A DNA stretch of 64,000 nt. Origin: Botryococcus braunii (lineage: Eukaryota; Chlorophyta; Trebouxiophyceae). Shown here in pieces: positions 36,901 through 46,232 of the stretch (the first letter of the stretch is position 1; each line of letters begins with the position of its first letter). Both the position numbers and the translations under genes were made by a program. The DNA is taken from NCBI GenBank assembly GCA_002005505.1, contig KV908645.1, positions 12,501 through 76,500 of the forward strand, given 5' to 3'. The notes under the pieces were generated by a model. That model did not search any database, was not told where the DNA came from, and saw nothing but the letters and a program-made list of their open reading frames with translations.

Positions 36901-39309
36901 GATGACATCTCTGCTCTCTCGCCATATACCCCCACCCATGTATATCCGATAGGCTTTGGAGGAGGCTGAATAACCTGTGAGCATTCCTGGCACAGTTTTT
37001 GGTGCAAAGACTGGCCTCTGGACATCTGGGATATGCACATATGCAAGGCAACCCCATGTGCGCAGGAGTGAGACATCAGGCTTATATCCCCAGAATAATT
37101 CAAAGGGGGTAAGGTCCCTGCCTGTGCTTGGGCCCATGTTAAGCAGGGTGCATGCTGTCTCCAGGGCTTCTTTCCAGAGGGTGGGACTGGCAGCAGCAAA
37201 GCTCAGGATAGTCCGGGTTCTTTCCTTCAGGGTTCGGTTGGCTCGTTCAGCTGCTCCATTCTGCTGTGGGGTGTATGGGGCAGAGGTCTCCAGCTTAGTC
37301 CCCTGGGAGGCACAGAACTCCTTGAACCGGGCATTAAGAAATTCAGTTCCTCTGTCACATCTGACACACTTCACAGTGGTTTTTCGTTGTGTCTGCCAGT
37401 AAACAAGTAAGTCCTTGACAGCTGCACTGATGGTGTCTTTGGACTTTACTGGAATAACTGCTTTCCACTGTGAGGCTTCATCCAGTACAGTAACCCAGAA
37501 ACGTTCACCAGTAATGGCTGCAGGTGTAATAGGACCCACAGTGTCTATGTGTACTCGATCCAGAGGTTCCAAGGCAGGTCTGGTACTGATTCCGAAGGAG
37601 GGTCTGGCAGTCTTTCCTTCAATACACGCTTCACAGTGTACCGGGCAATCAGTGCAGGGAGAGAGAGAGGTGTCAATCCCAGTCACCAGGTTCTCCTTAG
37701 CAAGACGCTGCATCTTCGTTTCTCCAGGGTGTCCCATTCTGCTATGCCACAAGTAACGTTTGGCACAGCTGTGTGATAAGATACTGGATTTTGGCTGTTT
37801 GGTTGCACCTGCTGCATGCTTTGAGGTGCTGGTTCCTCTCACTGCAACTACACTATGAATGTAGTACAGTCCCATCTCTGCAGTGACCTGAGCTCTCCAG
37901 TGGTTTGGTCCACTGACATACGAAAAGGCACCCACATTGTCTGTTTGGAATATTGCACCATCCCTAAGGGCAGCAGATACTGACAGGATGTTGGTGGTAG
38001 CGGAAGGGACACACTGCACATGATGGATCCAGAGGGGAATGCGTTGCGGGCTCAAAATGCAGACTGACCCAGATGCAATAATACACCCAGTGGCATCAGA
38101 GGTGGCCAAGTGCAGGGGAATTGGTTTGGCATGGATGATAGGGTTATGCAGCAATGCCACGTCATTTACTAGGTGGACCGAGGCCCCACTGTCAACCAGC
38201 CAGGAGTGCTGCAGGGGTTTACTGATAGTACTGTCCAGGACATTGTGAGATATTGTGTACAGCATACCTTCAGGAGGAGGTGGAGGTGGAGCAGGAGGCT
38301 GAAACCAAGCAGGGAAGGCATCTGCACCACGATGGGCCAGTTGGGCTACTGGGGGATGGGGTCCACCCATAGATGGCTGGCCCTGAGGCCACATGCCTTG
38401 CAGCTGTTGGACAGCTGCCACCACGTTCCTCTGTGTCTCCTCGTCCCTGCGCCTCTTTCTGCAGTCTCTCCAATAATGGCCCTTTTTATTGCAGTAGTTG
38501 CAAACTCCCTTGGAATCAGACTGTCCGGTTGAGGGCGAAGGACTGGCTCCACTGAATGCTCCAGGGGTGCTGACTCTGTTGCTGCCCTGAGGAACAGCCA
38601 AAACTCGTGGCTGACGTGGGGCAGTCTCATCAAACCCCAGAGCAACGGCTGTGGTCCTCAGCAGGTCTGCCAGCTTGTTGAGTGGGGTCCCTGCTGCTGT
38701 TGACAGGCTGCCTGTCTCCTTGGCTGCTTCAGGTAGACCCTGCACAATTTGGGTAGCCACAAAGCTATCCAGAAGAGGATGATTATTCCTCTGAAGACAT
38801 GCCTTCAGATTCAGCATGCGACTCACATATTGGGAAATGGTCTCGTCGTGCTTCATCCCCTGACTCATCTCCAACAGCCAGTCCATGTTGGCTTGGAGAT
38901 TATAACCCCCAATGAACTTCCTACAGATATATTCATATGCAACATATGCAGAGGATAAATCAGATAATTCCCCGTGCCACTCTTCGGGTACAGATTCATA
39001 CAGCAACAGCAGTGCTGCAGCATCATGCGTGGTCCCAGGCATGTCCTCAAGTACTGCAGGCAGTGATCCCTTGGCCTCATTTGCTGCAAGGTACGCATTC
39101 TTCCAAATCATAATGTTGTGTCCCTTTTCTTTTAGCTTGATATGTACCTTCACAAGTGTAGGAATCACCTTTGGCAACTCATCACCTTCTCCCCTGGATG
39201 TGCTGGGAGTGCAAGGCTCTCTCACAGGTGTTGAGGTAGTGGTCTCACTCACAGAAGCAGAGGTTCCACTAGATGACTGACTCTTCTTCTTAGAAGTCAT
39301 AGTGTGCAC
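33901..39309 (-). CDS. gag-pol: copia-B3 gag-pol polyprotein, intact
   Basis: 1802 residues, no interruption. Gag capsid of UBN2 type (about 40-230); CCHC knuckle CNYCNKKGHYWRDC (about 268); Pro-rich spacer; protease WLVDSGASVHLVND (about 366); pre-integrase and HHCC (about 517-563); integrase catalytic D (HIDTVGPI, about 590), D (RCDRGTEF, about 651), E (QQNGAAERANRTLKERTR, about 685); long variable linker (about 815-1270) with two cysteine motifs (GTCVWEKDV about 1113, GTCVWEEDV about 1200); RT with catalytic [10 protein letters not shown] (about 1475); RNase H (VDADYGGDQ about 1650; [11 protein letters not shown] about 1688; HCDNQGC about 1727). Start: ATG 39309 or the ATG three codons later. 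It is longer than typical ~1300-1450-residue copia polyproteins because of the linker. Confidence 0.96.
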   Translation of the reverse strand: MHTMTSKKKSQSSSGTSASVSETTTSTPVREPCTPSTSRGEGDELPKVIPTLVKVHIKLKEKGHNIMIWKNAYLAANEAKGSLPAVLEDMPGTTHDAAALLLLYESVPEEWHGELSDLSSAYVAYEYICRKFIGGYNLQANMDWLLEMSQGMKHDETISQYVSRMLNLKACLQRNNHPLLDSFVATQIVQGLPEAAKETGSLSTAAGTPLNKLADLLRTTAVALGFDETAPRQPRVLAVPQGSNRVSTPGAFSGASPSPSTGQSDSKGVCNYCNKKGHYWRDCRKRRRDEETQRNVVAAVQQLQGMWPQGQPSMGGPHPPVAQLAHRGADAFPAWFQPPAPPPPPPEGMLYTISHNVLDSTISKPLQHSWLVDSGASVHLVNDVALLHNPIIHAKPIPLHLATSDATGCIIASGSVCILSPQRIPLWIHHVQCVPSATTNILSVSAALRDGAIFQTDNVGAFSYVSGPNHWRAQVTAEMGLYYIHSVVAVRGTSTSKHAAGATKQPKSSILSHSCAKRYLWHSRMGHPGETKMQRLAKENLVTGIDTSLSPCTDCPVHCEACIEGKTARPSFGISTRPALEPLDRVHIDTVGPITPAAITGERFWVTVLDEASQWKAVIPVKSKDTISAAVKDLLVYWQTQRKTTVKCVRCDRGTEFLNARFKEFCASQGTKLETSAPYTPQQNGAAERANRTLKERTRTILSFAAASPTLWKEALETACTLLNMGPSTGRDLTPFELFWGYKPDVSLLRTWGCLAYVHIPDVQRPVFAPKTVPGMLTGYSASSKAYRIYMGGGIWRESRDVIFVEHLRGASRVGLSVTPAQSEEFLSPVPSEPSTTKQHPEPVKVSCGDDSEAEIQDSSVETVHSHISQEDTDSECPGPSGKAEPEPDPQRSTAPAEIRRTIEAALDLARGIHSDSGLQQQMMRAQESLRPTSLENSNLAADGLTRAQRHEQRTLARELLLSQEVGESRDRVGLTESDTQSQGPGEVQIDGCLSESPDFHVSDERGAATVMTANGPRELSCTGGSCPVNERHVSGETCVETSGSPHQWHELVGEGGDSHSPERRHSTLSESARNVCASSTGSASQYLCESRDEEVNQVHGQCVVPPNYKCSLRGTCVWEKDVRDERSQTLVTQRESQRHTSQEREGKQRGDQSLPPSACESPQEPELERMCQSVDVEVNRKLRQCEKPPDYGCFPGGTCVWEEDVKVRGNKLSSARCESKRERSMRESPDTTERKASCSAASVSGRVVGSEGATNDSPKGKGEEGKHTGVRFGKIHVPSNLREAQMSPQWEYWKAAMQEEQNSLDTHEVMEYVPRPHGHKVIPVHWIFSVKMDAHGNVLRFKARLVAQGCRQIPGVDVMGVFAPTSSYGARRTLLAVAAREGYEIHQVDVKTAFLNGELEEEVYVTQPPGFENGDRNTVCRLKKALYGLKQAPRAWHKTLNDKLEVMGYEVCKSDAGVYVRCTEDGGKSYVLIYVDDLLIVSKSMSEVERVKELLKKEFTIHDLGEVKDFLGCQVMRDREKGLISLSCIPKIDALVEKFGLDLESVGPDTPMTKDFVMSQMPAPKDGSDSIGAGSVLPPGHRYCELVGSLLYIANTTRPDISQAVGVLSRYRMSPTTAHWNEAIRVLKYLKGTRDLVLILGGKETELEGYVDADYGGDQDHRFSTTGFVLTVFGGAVVWGSKKQSAVATSTVEAEFMAASAVVKEANWLRGFLEEIGVLPWIVKIHCDNQGCINHLRNPVYSKHTKHIAISCHFAREAIAKGQVDFKYIQSARNVADIFTKPLVKLVFQGHRNSLGLAKFW

Positions 39310-39351
39310 ACTGAATGTCAGTTTCTAGCGTCAGAGGTACACTTAAACCAC

Positions 39352-39885
39352 TTACTCCACAATGCCTTCAAGGTCTGAATCAGTTTCCCACTCAGACTCG
39401 TCACGAATGTTAGGAATCAGCACATCCTGAAAGGCCTTCACTGGAATAGTTGCCAGTGCAGACTCAACCGCCAAATATGCAGTGTGCTCAGCAAATTCTT
39501 GCTCTCTGTTGAGCCACTTCGTTACACTACAATACCTCCGAAATTTCTCTTTGGTGATGAAACCTGGTTCCAAATTAACGAATGATTGTTCCCAAGGAGT
39601 GAACTTATACGCTGGATACGTGGGAAATCTTGAACCAAACCACGCTGGCAGGGGGAGAGGTCGTCCAACGTACAGATGAAACACGTAGTCTTTTACAATG
39701 GCAGCCCGTTCGTCAGGAGTCCGATCTCCTTGCTGTCCTCCATTTCTGATTCTATCGTTGTACGAAGGTGGACCGGTTCTTAGCCGAGCAGGAACGTCGA
39801 CGTTGGTAGTCTTGCGAGCAGTCTGCTTCGCTCTGCGGCGCTTGGCCATACAGCTTCTCGTCTCCGATTCTTGAGCCAGCCACAC
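39352..39885 (-). CDS. copia-B3 ORF1, conserved protein of unknown function
   Basis: 177 residues as listed from ATG 39885; the conserved start shared with B1 (MAKRRRAKQTARKTT) is 12 codons further in, at 39849. Core blocks RTGPPSYNDRIRNGG, RTPDERAAIVKDYVFHLYVG, RFPTYPAYKFTPWEQSFVN, LEPGFITKEKFRRYC, WLNREQEFAEHTAYLAVESA and acidic end ESEWETDSDLEG. Relative to B1 it has many substitutions but no stop or frame change, which suggests that the protein is maintained. It precedes gag-pol by 42 bp. Confidence 0.88.
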   Translation of the reverse strand: MWLAQESETRSCMAKRRRAKQTARKTTNVDVPARLRTGPPSYNDRIRNGGQQGDRTPDERAAIVKDYVFHLYVGRPLPLPAWFGSRFPTYPAYKFTPWEQSFVNLEPGFITKEKFRRYCSVTKWLNREQEFAEHTAYLAVESALATIPVKAFQDVLIPNIRDESEWETDSDLEGIVE

Positions 39886-39902
39886 ACACTCAACGGGAGA
39901 GT

Positions 39903-39917
39903 GGTGGGCCCATAACC
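39903..39917 (-). promoter_or_regulatory. copia-B3 primer-binding site
   Basis: Minus GGTTATGGGCCCACC next to the LTR, complementary to the initiator tRNA-Met anticodon arm. Together with the LTR end it forms a perfect 11-bp inverted repeat with a 3-bp loop (39907-39931). Confidence 0.82.
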
Positions 39918-40609
39918 TGTTAGGTTATGGGCTTGGCGTATTCCTGTGCAGTGGCGGCACGGAGGGTGTGAGTCAAAGTTCGCTCTACTGTGTGACGAAG
40001 AGTAGAGTCTAGAACATGAACAATCAAGGACTGATTGGGCAACTTTAAGGAAACACCCGGAGTGCTTGTGACGTCCCAAACAAGTCTATTACAATTGCTC
40101 ACTTGCTCTCTCATAACAACGGAATTCAAACTATCCTAACTGGTACGTACTCAGAAAGGATCAATCTCATTGTCCGATGATAAGATAGCCAAGCACATAC
40201 ACATAACATGAAATATTAAGGTCAACAAAGCCTCAAATCTCCCTATCTATTCACCATCACGTTACCTGTGCAGTGGCGGCACGGAGGGTGTGAGTCAAAG
40301 TTCGCTCTACTGTGTGACGAAGAGTAGAGTCTAGAACATGAACAATCAAGGACTGATTGGGCAACTTTAAGGAAACACCCGGAGTGCTTGTGACGTCCCA
40401 AACAAGTGCCTTGCCTCTCCGTGCTAGCACCACTACCTTCCTGCACTAAACGTGTCTGTAACTTGCGTTATCTTTATCTTCATTCAAATTGTTCCTAACC
40501 GCTAAGTCTTTGTAGTTTCGCCCATATTAGTCATTTATTATTGTCACTGACGGAATAGCCACTATTACTCCACTGAGGGAAAGGCATAAATAACTCATCC
40601 AATACAACA
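39918..40609 (-). repeat. copia-B3 5' LTR with internal exon-1 duplication
   Basis: Copy 1 40265-40407, followed (minus) by GTAACG; copy 2 39943-40085, followed by GAATACG. TGTAATAG directly before copy 2. Starts TGTTGTATTGG, ends GCCCATAACCTAACA. Confidence 0.95.
39944..40265 (-). other. predicted LTR intron, copia-B3 (322 bp)
   Basis: Donor CACAG|GTAACG at 40265, acceptor TGCACAG|G at 39944. Because B3 is intact this is the best candidate for testing the LTR-intron model. Confidence 0.55.
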
Positions 40610-41047
40610 ATATATCATTCATGTTCACTGATTAGTGCATTGGCAAAAGATTGGGGCATCCGGAGTTGATTTTTCTACGTTCGCAGACGCGCCATCCGGA
40701 AAACATTGTCGACGAAAGCAATATGAGGAGATCGAAACGAAGCAAACATATGTCGGGTGCAATAAAGTTCAAATGTGCTGATATAGCTGAAAAATTTGCT
40801 TTGGATGCATACGGAATCACTGCTAGTCCTTCGAGGAACCCTGAGCGGCCTCAAGATAATCGCGGCCTAATTTTGCGCAAATTTCGCAAATTTACGACCC
40901 ACGCAGCTTTGACTTCGACATACAGGTAACCCGTATGTTTTCCCACTTTCCCTTGAGAGGCGTAGGGGTACGTCCCAGGCGGTGTTCAGGACCCACAGGG
41001 GTTTAGCCGTACGGGTTTTCAAGAGGCTGTCGAACACTGGCAGGGTC

Positions 41048-42032
41048 TCCCTGAAGCAGCTAAGGAGCCTGGCAGCCTGTCCACAGCCGTCGCACACCCA
41101 CTCAACAAGCTGGCTGAACTCCTGCGCACCACTGCAGCAGCCCTGGGTTTTGATGAGACAGCTCCCCGCCAGCCCAGAGTCCTGGCCATCACCCCATGCA
41201 CTAGTGGAGCCAGCAATCCGCCAGCGGCTAGTGCAGCCACCACCCAGCAGTCCACTGGTCCCCCTGAGCCCAAGGGAGTATGCAATTACTGCAACAAGAA
41301 GGGCCACTACTGGAGGGACTGCAGAAAGAGGCGCAGGGACGAGGAGACCCAGAGGAACGTGGTAGCAGCAGTCCAGCAACTGCAAGCCATGTGGCCTCAG
41401 GGCCAGCCTCCAGTGGGTGGGCCCCATCCTCTTGTGGCCCAACTGGCCCATCACGGTGCAGAAGCCTTTCCTGCATGATTTCAGCCCCTGCTCCACCTCC
41501 ACCGCCTCCAGAAGGTATGCAGTACACAATATCCCACAATGTCATGGACAGTACGATCAGTAAACCCTTGCTACACTCCTGGCTAGTAGACAGTGGGGCG
41601 TCAGTGCACCTAGTCAATGAGGTGGCATTGCTGCATAATCCAATCATTCATGCCAAACCAATCCCCCTGCACTTGGCCACCTCTGATGCAACTGGCTGTA
41701 TCATTGCATCTGGGTCAGTCTGTATCTTGAGTCCTCAACGCATTCCCTTTTGGATTCACCATGTGCACTGTGTTCCCTCAGCTACCACCAACATCCTGTC
41801 AGTGTCTGCTGCCCTTAGGGACGGTGCAGTATTCCAAACAGACAATGTGGGTGCCTTTTCGTATGTTAGTGGACCAAACCACTGGAGAGCTCAGGTCACT
41901 GCAGAGATGGGACTGTACTACATTCACAGTGTAGTTGCAGTGAGAGGGACCAGTACGTCAAAGCATGCAGCTAGTGCAGTCAAAGTCCCGTCCTCTGTCA
42001 CACAACTGTGCCAGACGTTACTTATGGCATAG
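41048..42032 (+). pseudogene. gag-pol: copia-B0 gag C-terminus and protease
   Basis: Resumes exactly where 32693 stopped (EAAKEPGSLSTAVAHPLNK), with knuckle CNYCNKKGHYWRDC, then a TGA near 41476 in place of a Trp codon and a one-base deletion in the Pro-rich stretch. In the shifted frame it continues through protease (SWLVDSGASVHLVNE) to about 41985, where another indel occurs (AVKVPSSVT). Confidence 0.88.
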
Positions 42033-44391
42033 CAGAATGGGACACCCTGGAGAAACGTGGATGCAGCGCTTGGCTAAGGAGAACCTGGTGACTGGGATTG
42101 ACACCTCTCTCTCTCCCTGTACTGACTGCCCGGTGCACTGTGAAGCGTGTATTGAAGGAAAGACTGCCAGACCCTCTTTTGGAACCAGCAGCACACCTGC
42201 CTTGGAACCCCTGGACACAGTGCACATAGATACTGTGGGTCCCATTACACCTGCAGCTATTACTGGTGAACGCTTGTGGGTTACTGTACTAGACGAAGCC
42301 TCTCAGTGGAAAGCTGTCATCCCAGTAAAGTCCAAAGACACCATCAGCGCAGCAGTCAGGGACTTACTCGTTTACTGGCAGACACAAAGGAAAACTACTA
42401 TGAAGTGTATCAGATGTGACAGAGGAACTGAATCTATCAATGCTCGGTTCAAGGAGTTCTGTGCCTCCCAGGGGACTAAGCTGGAGACCTCTGCTCCCTA
42501 CACCCCACAGCAGAATGGAGTGGCAGAACGAGCCAACCGCACCCTGAAGGAAAGAACCCGGACCATCCTGGCCTTTGCTGCAGCTAGTCCCACCCTCTGG
42601 ACAGAAGCACTGGAGACAGCATGCACCCTGCTCAACATGGGCCCAAGTACAGGCAGGGACCTTACCCCTTTTGAGTTATTCTGGGGATATAAGCCTGATG
42701 TCTCACTTCTGCGCACATGGGGCTGCCTAGCATATGTGCATATTCCAGATGTACAGAGGCCAGTCTTTGCACCTAAAACTGTGCCGGGAATGCTCACCGG
42801 TTATTCAGCTTCCTCCAAAGCTTATCGTATATCCATGGGTGGGGGTATATGGAGAGAGAGCAGAGATGTCATCTTTGTGGAGCACCTCAGAGGGGCTTCT
42901 CGTATCGGCCTCAGTGTGACTCTAGCTCAGTCTGAGGAATTTCTGTGTCATGTTCCCTCTGAGACCAGCATCCCCCAACTGTACCCAGAGACAGTTCATG
43001 TATCCTGTGAGAACGACAATGAGGCAGAGATCCAGGATTCAGCCAGTGAGTCCCTACACCCTCACATTTCCCAGAAAGATGCAGACTCAGACAGTCCAGG
43101 ACCCTCTTGGAAGGCTGAACCCGAGCCTGACCCCCAGAGATCCCCTGCTCCCGCGGAGATCCGAAGGACCATCGAAGCAGCTCTGGACCTGGCCCGCGGC
43201 ACTCATTCGGACCCTGGTCTGCAGCAACAAATGATGCGAGCTCAGGAGATACTCAGACCAACGGGTCTGGAGAATACGAGTCTGTCTGTTGACGGGCTGA
43301 CCCGAGCTCAGAGACATGAGCAACGAACACTTGCAAGAGAACTCCTGCTGTCACAGGAGATGGGAGAGAGCAGAGGTGGAGTGGGGCTGACTGAAAGTGA
43401 CACACCGTCACCGGGACCAGGGGAAGTGCAGGTAGATGGGTGTCAGTCTGAGAGCTCTGACTTCCATGTAAGTGCTGAGAGGGGGGCAGCCACAATCATG
43501 ACTGCAAATGGTCCCAGGGAGCTGAGTCGCATGGGTGGGTCCTGTCCAGTGAATGAGCATCATGTCAGCGATGAGACTTGTGTGGGAACATCTGGCTCTT
43601 CCCACCAGTGGTGTGGACTGGTAGGGGAAGGTGGTGACAGCCACAGACCTGAGAAGGGACATCCCACTCTTTCAGAAACAGCCAGAAATGTCTGTGAGAG
43701 CAGTACTGGGTCTGCATCCCAGTACCTGTGTGAGAGCCGAGAAGAGGAGGTGAATCATCTGCACAGACAATGTGTGATACCGCCAAATTACAAGTGCAGC
43801 CTGAGAGGTACCTGTGTATGGGAGCAGGATGTCAGGGATGAGAGGTCACAGACTGTTATGACACAATGTGGAAGTCAGAGACACACAAATCAAGAAAGGG
43901 AGGGGAAGCTCAGTGGTGATCACAGCCTACCTCCTCCCACCTGTGAGAGCCCTCGAGAGCCTGAGCTTAAGAGGATGTGTAAGCGTGTGGATGTGGAGGT
44001 GAACCGGAAGCCCAGACAATGTGAGAAACCTCCTGATTATGGAAGCTTCCCGGGAGGTACCTGTGTCTGGGAGGACGATGTGAGTGTGCGAGACAGTAAA
44101 CTGAGCAGTGCGAAATGCGAGTCTAAGCGAGAGAGAAGCATGAGAGAAAGTTCTGATCCCACTGAGAGAAAAGCTAGCTGTAGTACGGCGAGTGTCAGTG
44201 GAAGAGTAGTGGGTTCTGAGGGTGCAGCCAACAACTCTCCCAAGGGTAAGGGAGACGAGGGGAAGCACACTGGTGTTAGATTTGGTAAAATTCATGTTCC
44301 CTCTAACCTAAGGGAAAGCTCAGATGTCCCCTCAGTGGGAATATTGGAAGGCTGCTATGCAAGAAGAGCAGAATTCCCTAGACACCCATGA
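41965..44391 (+). pseudogene. gag-pol: copia-B0 integrase and cysteine-motif linker
   Basis: 808-codon frame: HHCC domain (LWHSRMGHPGETW; CTDCPVHCEAC), integrase core (HIDTVGPI; RCDRGTES, with Ser for the usual Phe; QQNGVAERANRTLKERTR), integrase tail, and the linker with both cysteine motifs (QCVIPPNYKCSLRGTCVWEQ and QCEKPPDYGSFPGGTCVWED; the Cys before FPGG is Ser). A one-base insertion near 44312 ends the frame just before the SPQWEYWKAAM entry to RT. Confidence 0.9.
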
Positions 44392-44896
44392 AGTTTTGGA
44401 ATATGTTCCTAGACCTCATGGGCACAAGGTGATACCAGTTCACTGGATTTTTTCAGTGAAAATGGATGCACATGGCAACGTTGTGAGATTCAAGGCAAGA
44501 TTAGTTTTCCAGGGATGTAGACAAATTCCTGGAGTAGATGTCATGGAGGTATTTGCACCAACTAGCAGCTATGGAGCTAGAAGAGCCCTGCTAGCAGTGG
44601 CTGCCAGGGAAGGTTACGAGATTCATCATGTGGATGTTAAGACTGCCTTTCTTAATTGTGAGCTGGAGGAAGAAGTGTATGTTACACAACCTCCAGGGTT
44701 TGAAAATGGTGATCGCAATACAGTGTGTCGACTGAAAAAGGCACTGTATGGCCTGAAGCAGGCCCCACGTGCTTGGCACAAGACCCTTAATGACAAACTT
44801 GAAGTCATGGGGTATGAGGTGTGCAAGAGTGATGCTGGAGTGTATGTGAGATGCTCTGAGGATGGCGGTAAATCGTACGTGCTGATTTATGTAGAT
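44324..44896 (+). pseudogene. gag-pol: copia-B0 reverse transcriptase, truncated by copia-C
   Basis: RT from SPQWEYWKAAM through VIPVHWIFSVKMDAHG and [14 protein letters not shown] to the codons for VLIYVD, where copia-C begins inside the catalytic YVDD box. The rest of RT, RNase H and the 3' LTR are missing from the window. Confidence 0.9.
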
Positions 44897-45625
44897 TGTT
44901 ATAATAGTGACTGAACATTTTGGTGCCTTTCCCTCAGAAGAGTAATAGTGGCCAGATCAGCTCCAATTACCAGTGAGACCACTTATTAAAATGAGTAATA
45001 GGTGGCAGAACCTAGGAGTTCTGCCAGAACCAATCTAGACCAATTGCACGTTATTAAGGGAGGATGAGGTAATCAGACACGGTTTGCTCGAAAGGATATA
45101 TGCTCCTGGCTCGAAGGGTTGAGGCACTTGATTGGGACATCAAAAGCACTTCGGGTGTTTGCTACTTCACTGTTGCCAGTCAAGTCATCTCATTCACAGT
45201 CGACACTGCTTGTTACTCGACACACAACAAGAGTGTCGCCGGGCTAAACACCCTCGTGCCGGGTCATACAGGTAAACTGCTGTTAGGACATCACATGCAC
45301 AAGAACAATGGATTAGGAAAGGGTCTAGATAATGTGTAATAGAAAGGTGCTACCGCTTAGCTCATCGGACATCGGTAATGCAGACTATCAGTAACTTCGT
45401 AGATAGAGTAGTTTGAATTGCTGAGTGATGAGAGAGAGCAATAAGCATTGTAGGACTTGATTGGGACATCAAAAGCACTTCGGGTGTTTGCTACTTCACT
45501 GTTGCCAGTCAAGTCATCTCATTCACAGTCGACACTGCTTGTTACTCGACACACAACAAGAGTGTCGCCGGGCTAAACACCCTCGTGCCGGTTCATACAG
45601 GGAACGCCGAACTCAGAAGTTTACA
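44897..45625 (+). repeat. copia-C 5' LTR with internal exon-1 duplication
   Basis: 729 bp. Copy 1 45126-45272 followed by GTAAAC; copy 2 45455-45601 followed by GAACGCC; 147 bp each, one mismatch. TATATG starts 29 bp before copy 1. The motif before copy 2 is TGTAGG rather than TGTAA. U3 inverted repeat at 45004-45011/45018-45025. Confidence 0.93.
45272..45600 (+). other. predicted LTR intron, copia-C (329 bp)
   Basis: Donor CATACAG|GTAAAC, acceptor CATACAG|G; branch-like GCTAAAC about 30 nt upstream of the acceptor. Confidence 0.5.
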
Positions 45626-45655
45626 GGTTATGGGCCCACGACTTTTCTGCTGAGG
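45626..45655 (+). promoter_or_regulatory. copia-C primer-binding site
   Basis: GGTTATGGGCCCAC, then a second block TTTTCTGCTGAGG resembling the D-arm complement. Same layout as copia-A. Confidence 0.8.
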
Positions 45656-45692
45656 CATGAAAAAATGTATGACTTGGGCAAAGTAGTCTGCG

Positions 45693-46217
45693 ATGGCACG
45701 AAAGAGACCAACCGGACGTATGAGCACGGGCGGAAGTAGACCTCCTCCACCTCCACCTCCTCCTCCAACATATAACGAGCGAAGAAAGGCAGGAGGAGAA
45801 AAGGGACCACGGACGATAGAAGAACGAGCATTCCTGGTGAAGGACTTCGTCCACGAAGCTCACGGACGGGGAGCACTCACACCCCCTCAGTGGTTCCGAG
45901 AGCGTTTTCCGATATATCCAGCTTATAAATTCACTGTTTGGGAAATCTCATTCATCAACGGAGAGCCAGGATATCTGACAAGAGCAATTTTTGAGAGGTG
46001 CTTACAGCAAACGGGAGGTCCATCGCACGAAGCTTATTGGACAGAGAAAGCCGCGTACGCAGCGATTGAGCTAGCTTTGAGCAGCCTGGGAGACGACTTC
46101 ATTGATCGTCTAATTCTCTACGGTGAGGGCGAATTTCACGTGGACGAGTGGGTCACAGAGGACGACAGTGAGGACGAGGACGGAGACTCCAGACTGTCAG
46201 AAAGGAGCGACGACTGA
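45693..46217 (+). CDS. copia-C ORF1, conserved protein of unknown function
   Basis: 174 residues, open, nearly identical to copia-A ORF1: basic start, nine consecutive prolines, the core RTIEERAFLVKDFVHEAHG / WFRERFPIYPAYKFTVWE / FINGEPGYLTRAIFERC / EAYWTEKAAYAAIELAL and an acidic tail. It ends 15 bp before gag. The differences from copia-A are mostly single substitutions and leave the frame open although gag-pol of both copies is broken. Confidence 0.86.
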   Translation: MARKRPTGRMSTGGSRPPPPPPPPPTYNERRKAGGEKGPRTIEERAFLVKDFVHEAHGRGALTPPQWFRERFPIYPAYKFTVWEISFINGEPGYLTRAIFERCLQQTGGPSHEAYWTEKAAYAAIELALSSLGDDFIDRLILYGEGEFHVDEWVTEDDSEDEDGDSRLSERSDD

Positions 46218-46232
46218 CAGGGTCCCAACAGC

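Larger units (their letters stand above)
33191..40609 (-). mobile_element. copia-B3: full-length, apparently intact Ty1/copia element
   Basis: 7419 bp, minus strand, with target duplication ATATA (33186-33190, 40610-40614) inside the hAT element. LTRs of 692 bp each (33191-33882 and 39918-40609). PBS 39903-39917, ORF1 39352-39885, single gag-pol frame 33901-39309, purine tract 33883-33901. It is the only copia in the window with both frames open, and so the best candidate for an autonomous copy. Confidence 0.97.
32702..41039. mobile_element. hAT-type DNA transposon (non-autonomous) carrying copia-B3
   Basis: Termini CAGTGAACGACA (left) and the reverse complement of CAGTGTTCGACA (right), flanked by a perfect 8-bp duplication GCAGGGTC (32694-32701, 41040-41047). 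CAGTG ends plus 8-bp duplication define hAT. Without copia-B3 it is 914 bp (32702-33190 plus 40615-41039). The ends carry sub-terminal CCCGTACGG repeats. No transposase was found; the only sizeable frame (40651-40929) shows no known motif. Outside it, copia-B0 gag resumes in register. Confidence 0.85.
23421..44896 (+). mobile_element. copia-B0: host of a deep nest, split by B1, hAT(+B3) and C
   Basis: One plus-strand copia scattered in four blocks: LTR-PBS-ORF1 start 23421-24513; ORF1 end and gag 31927-32701; gag-PR-IN-RT 41048-44896; the remainder lost beyond copia-C. The blocks join exactly across target duplications (CATCG for B1; GCAGGGTC for hAT). The 3' part and 3' LTR are absent because copia-C is itself truncated by gypsy-2. 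It is related to B1 and B3 but has its own repeat-copy signature. Confidence 0.92.

Noticed and set aside
40651..40929. 92-codon frame in the hAT element as transposase
   Set aside because: Far too short and lacks BED zinc finger or hAT dimerisation motifs.
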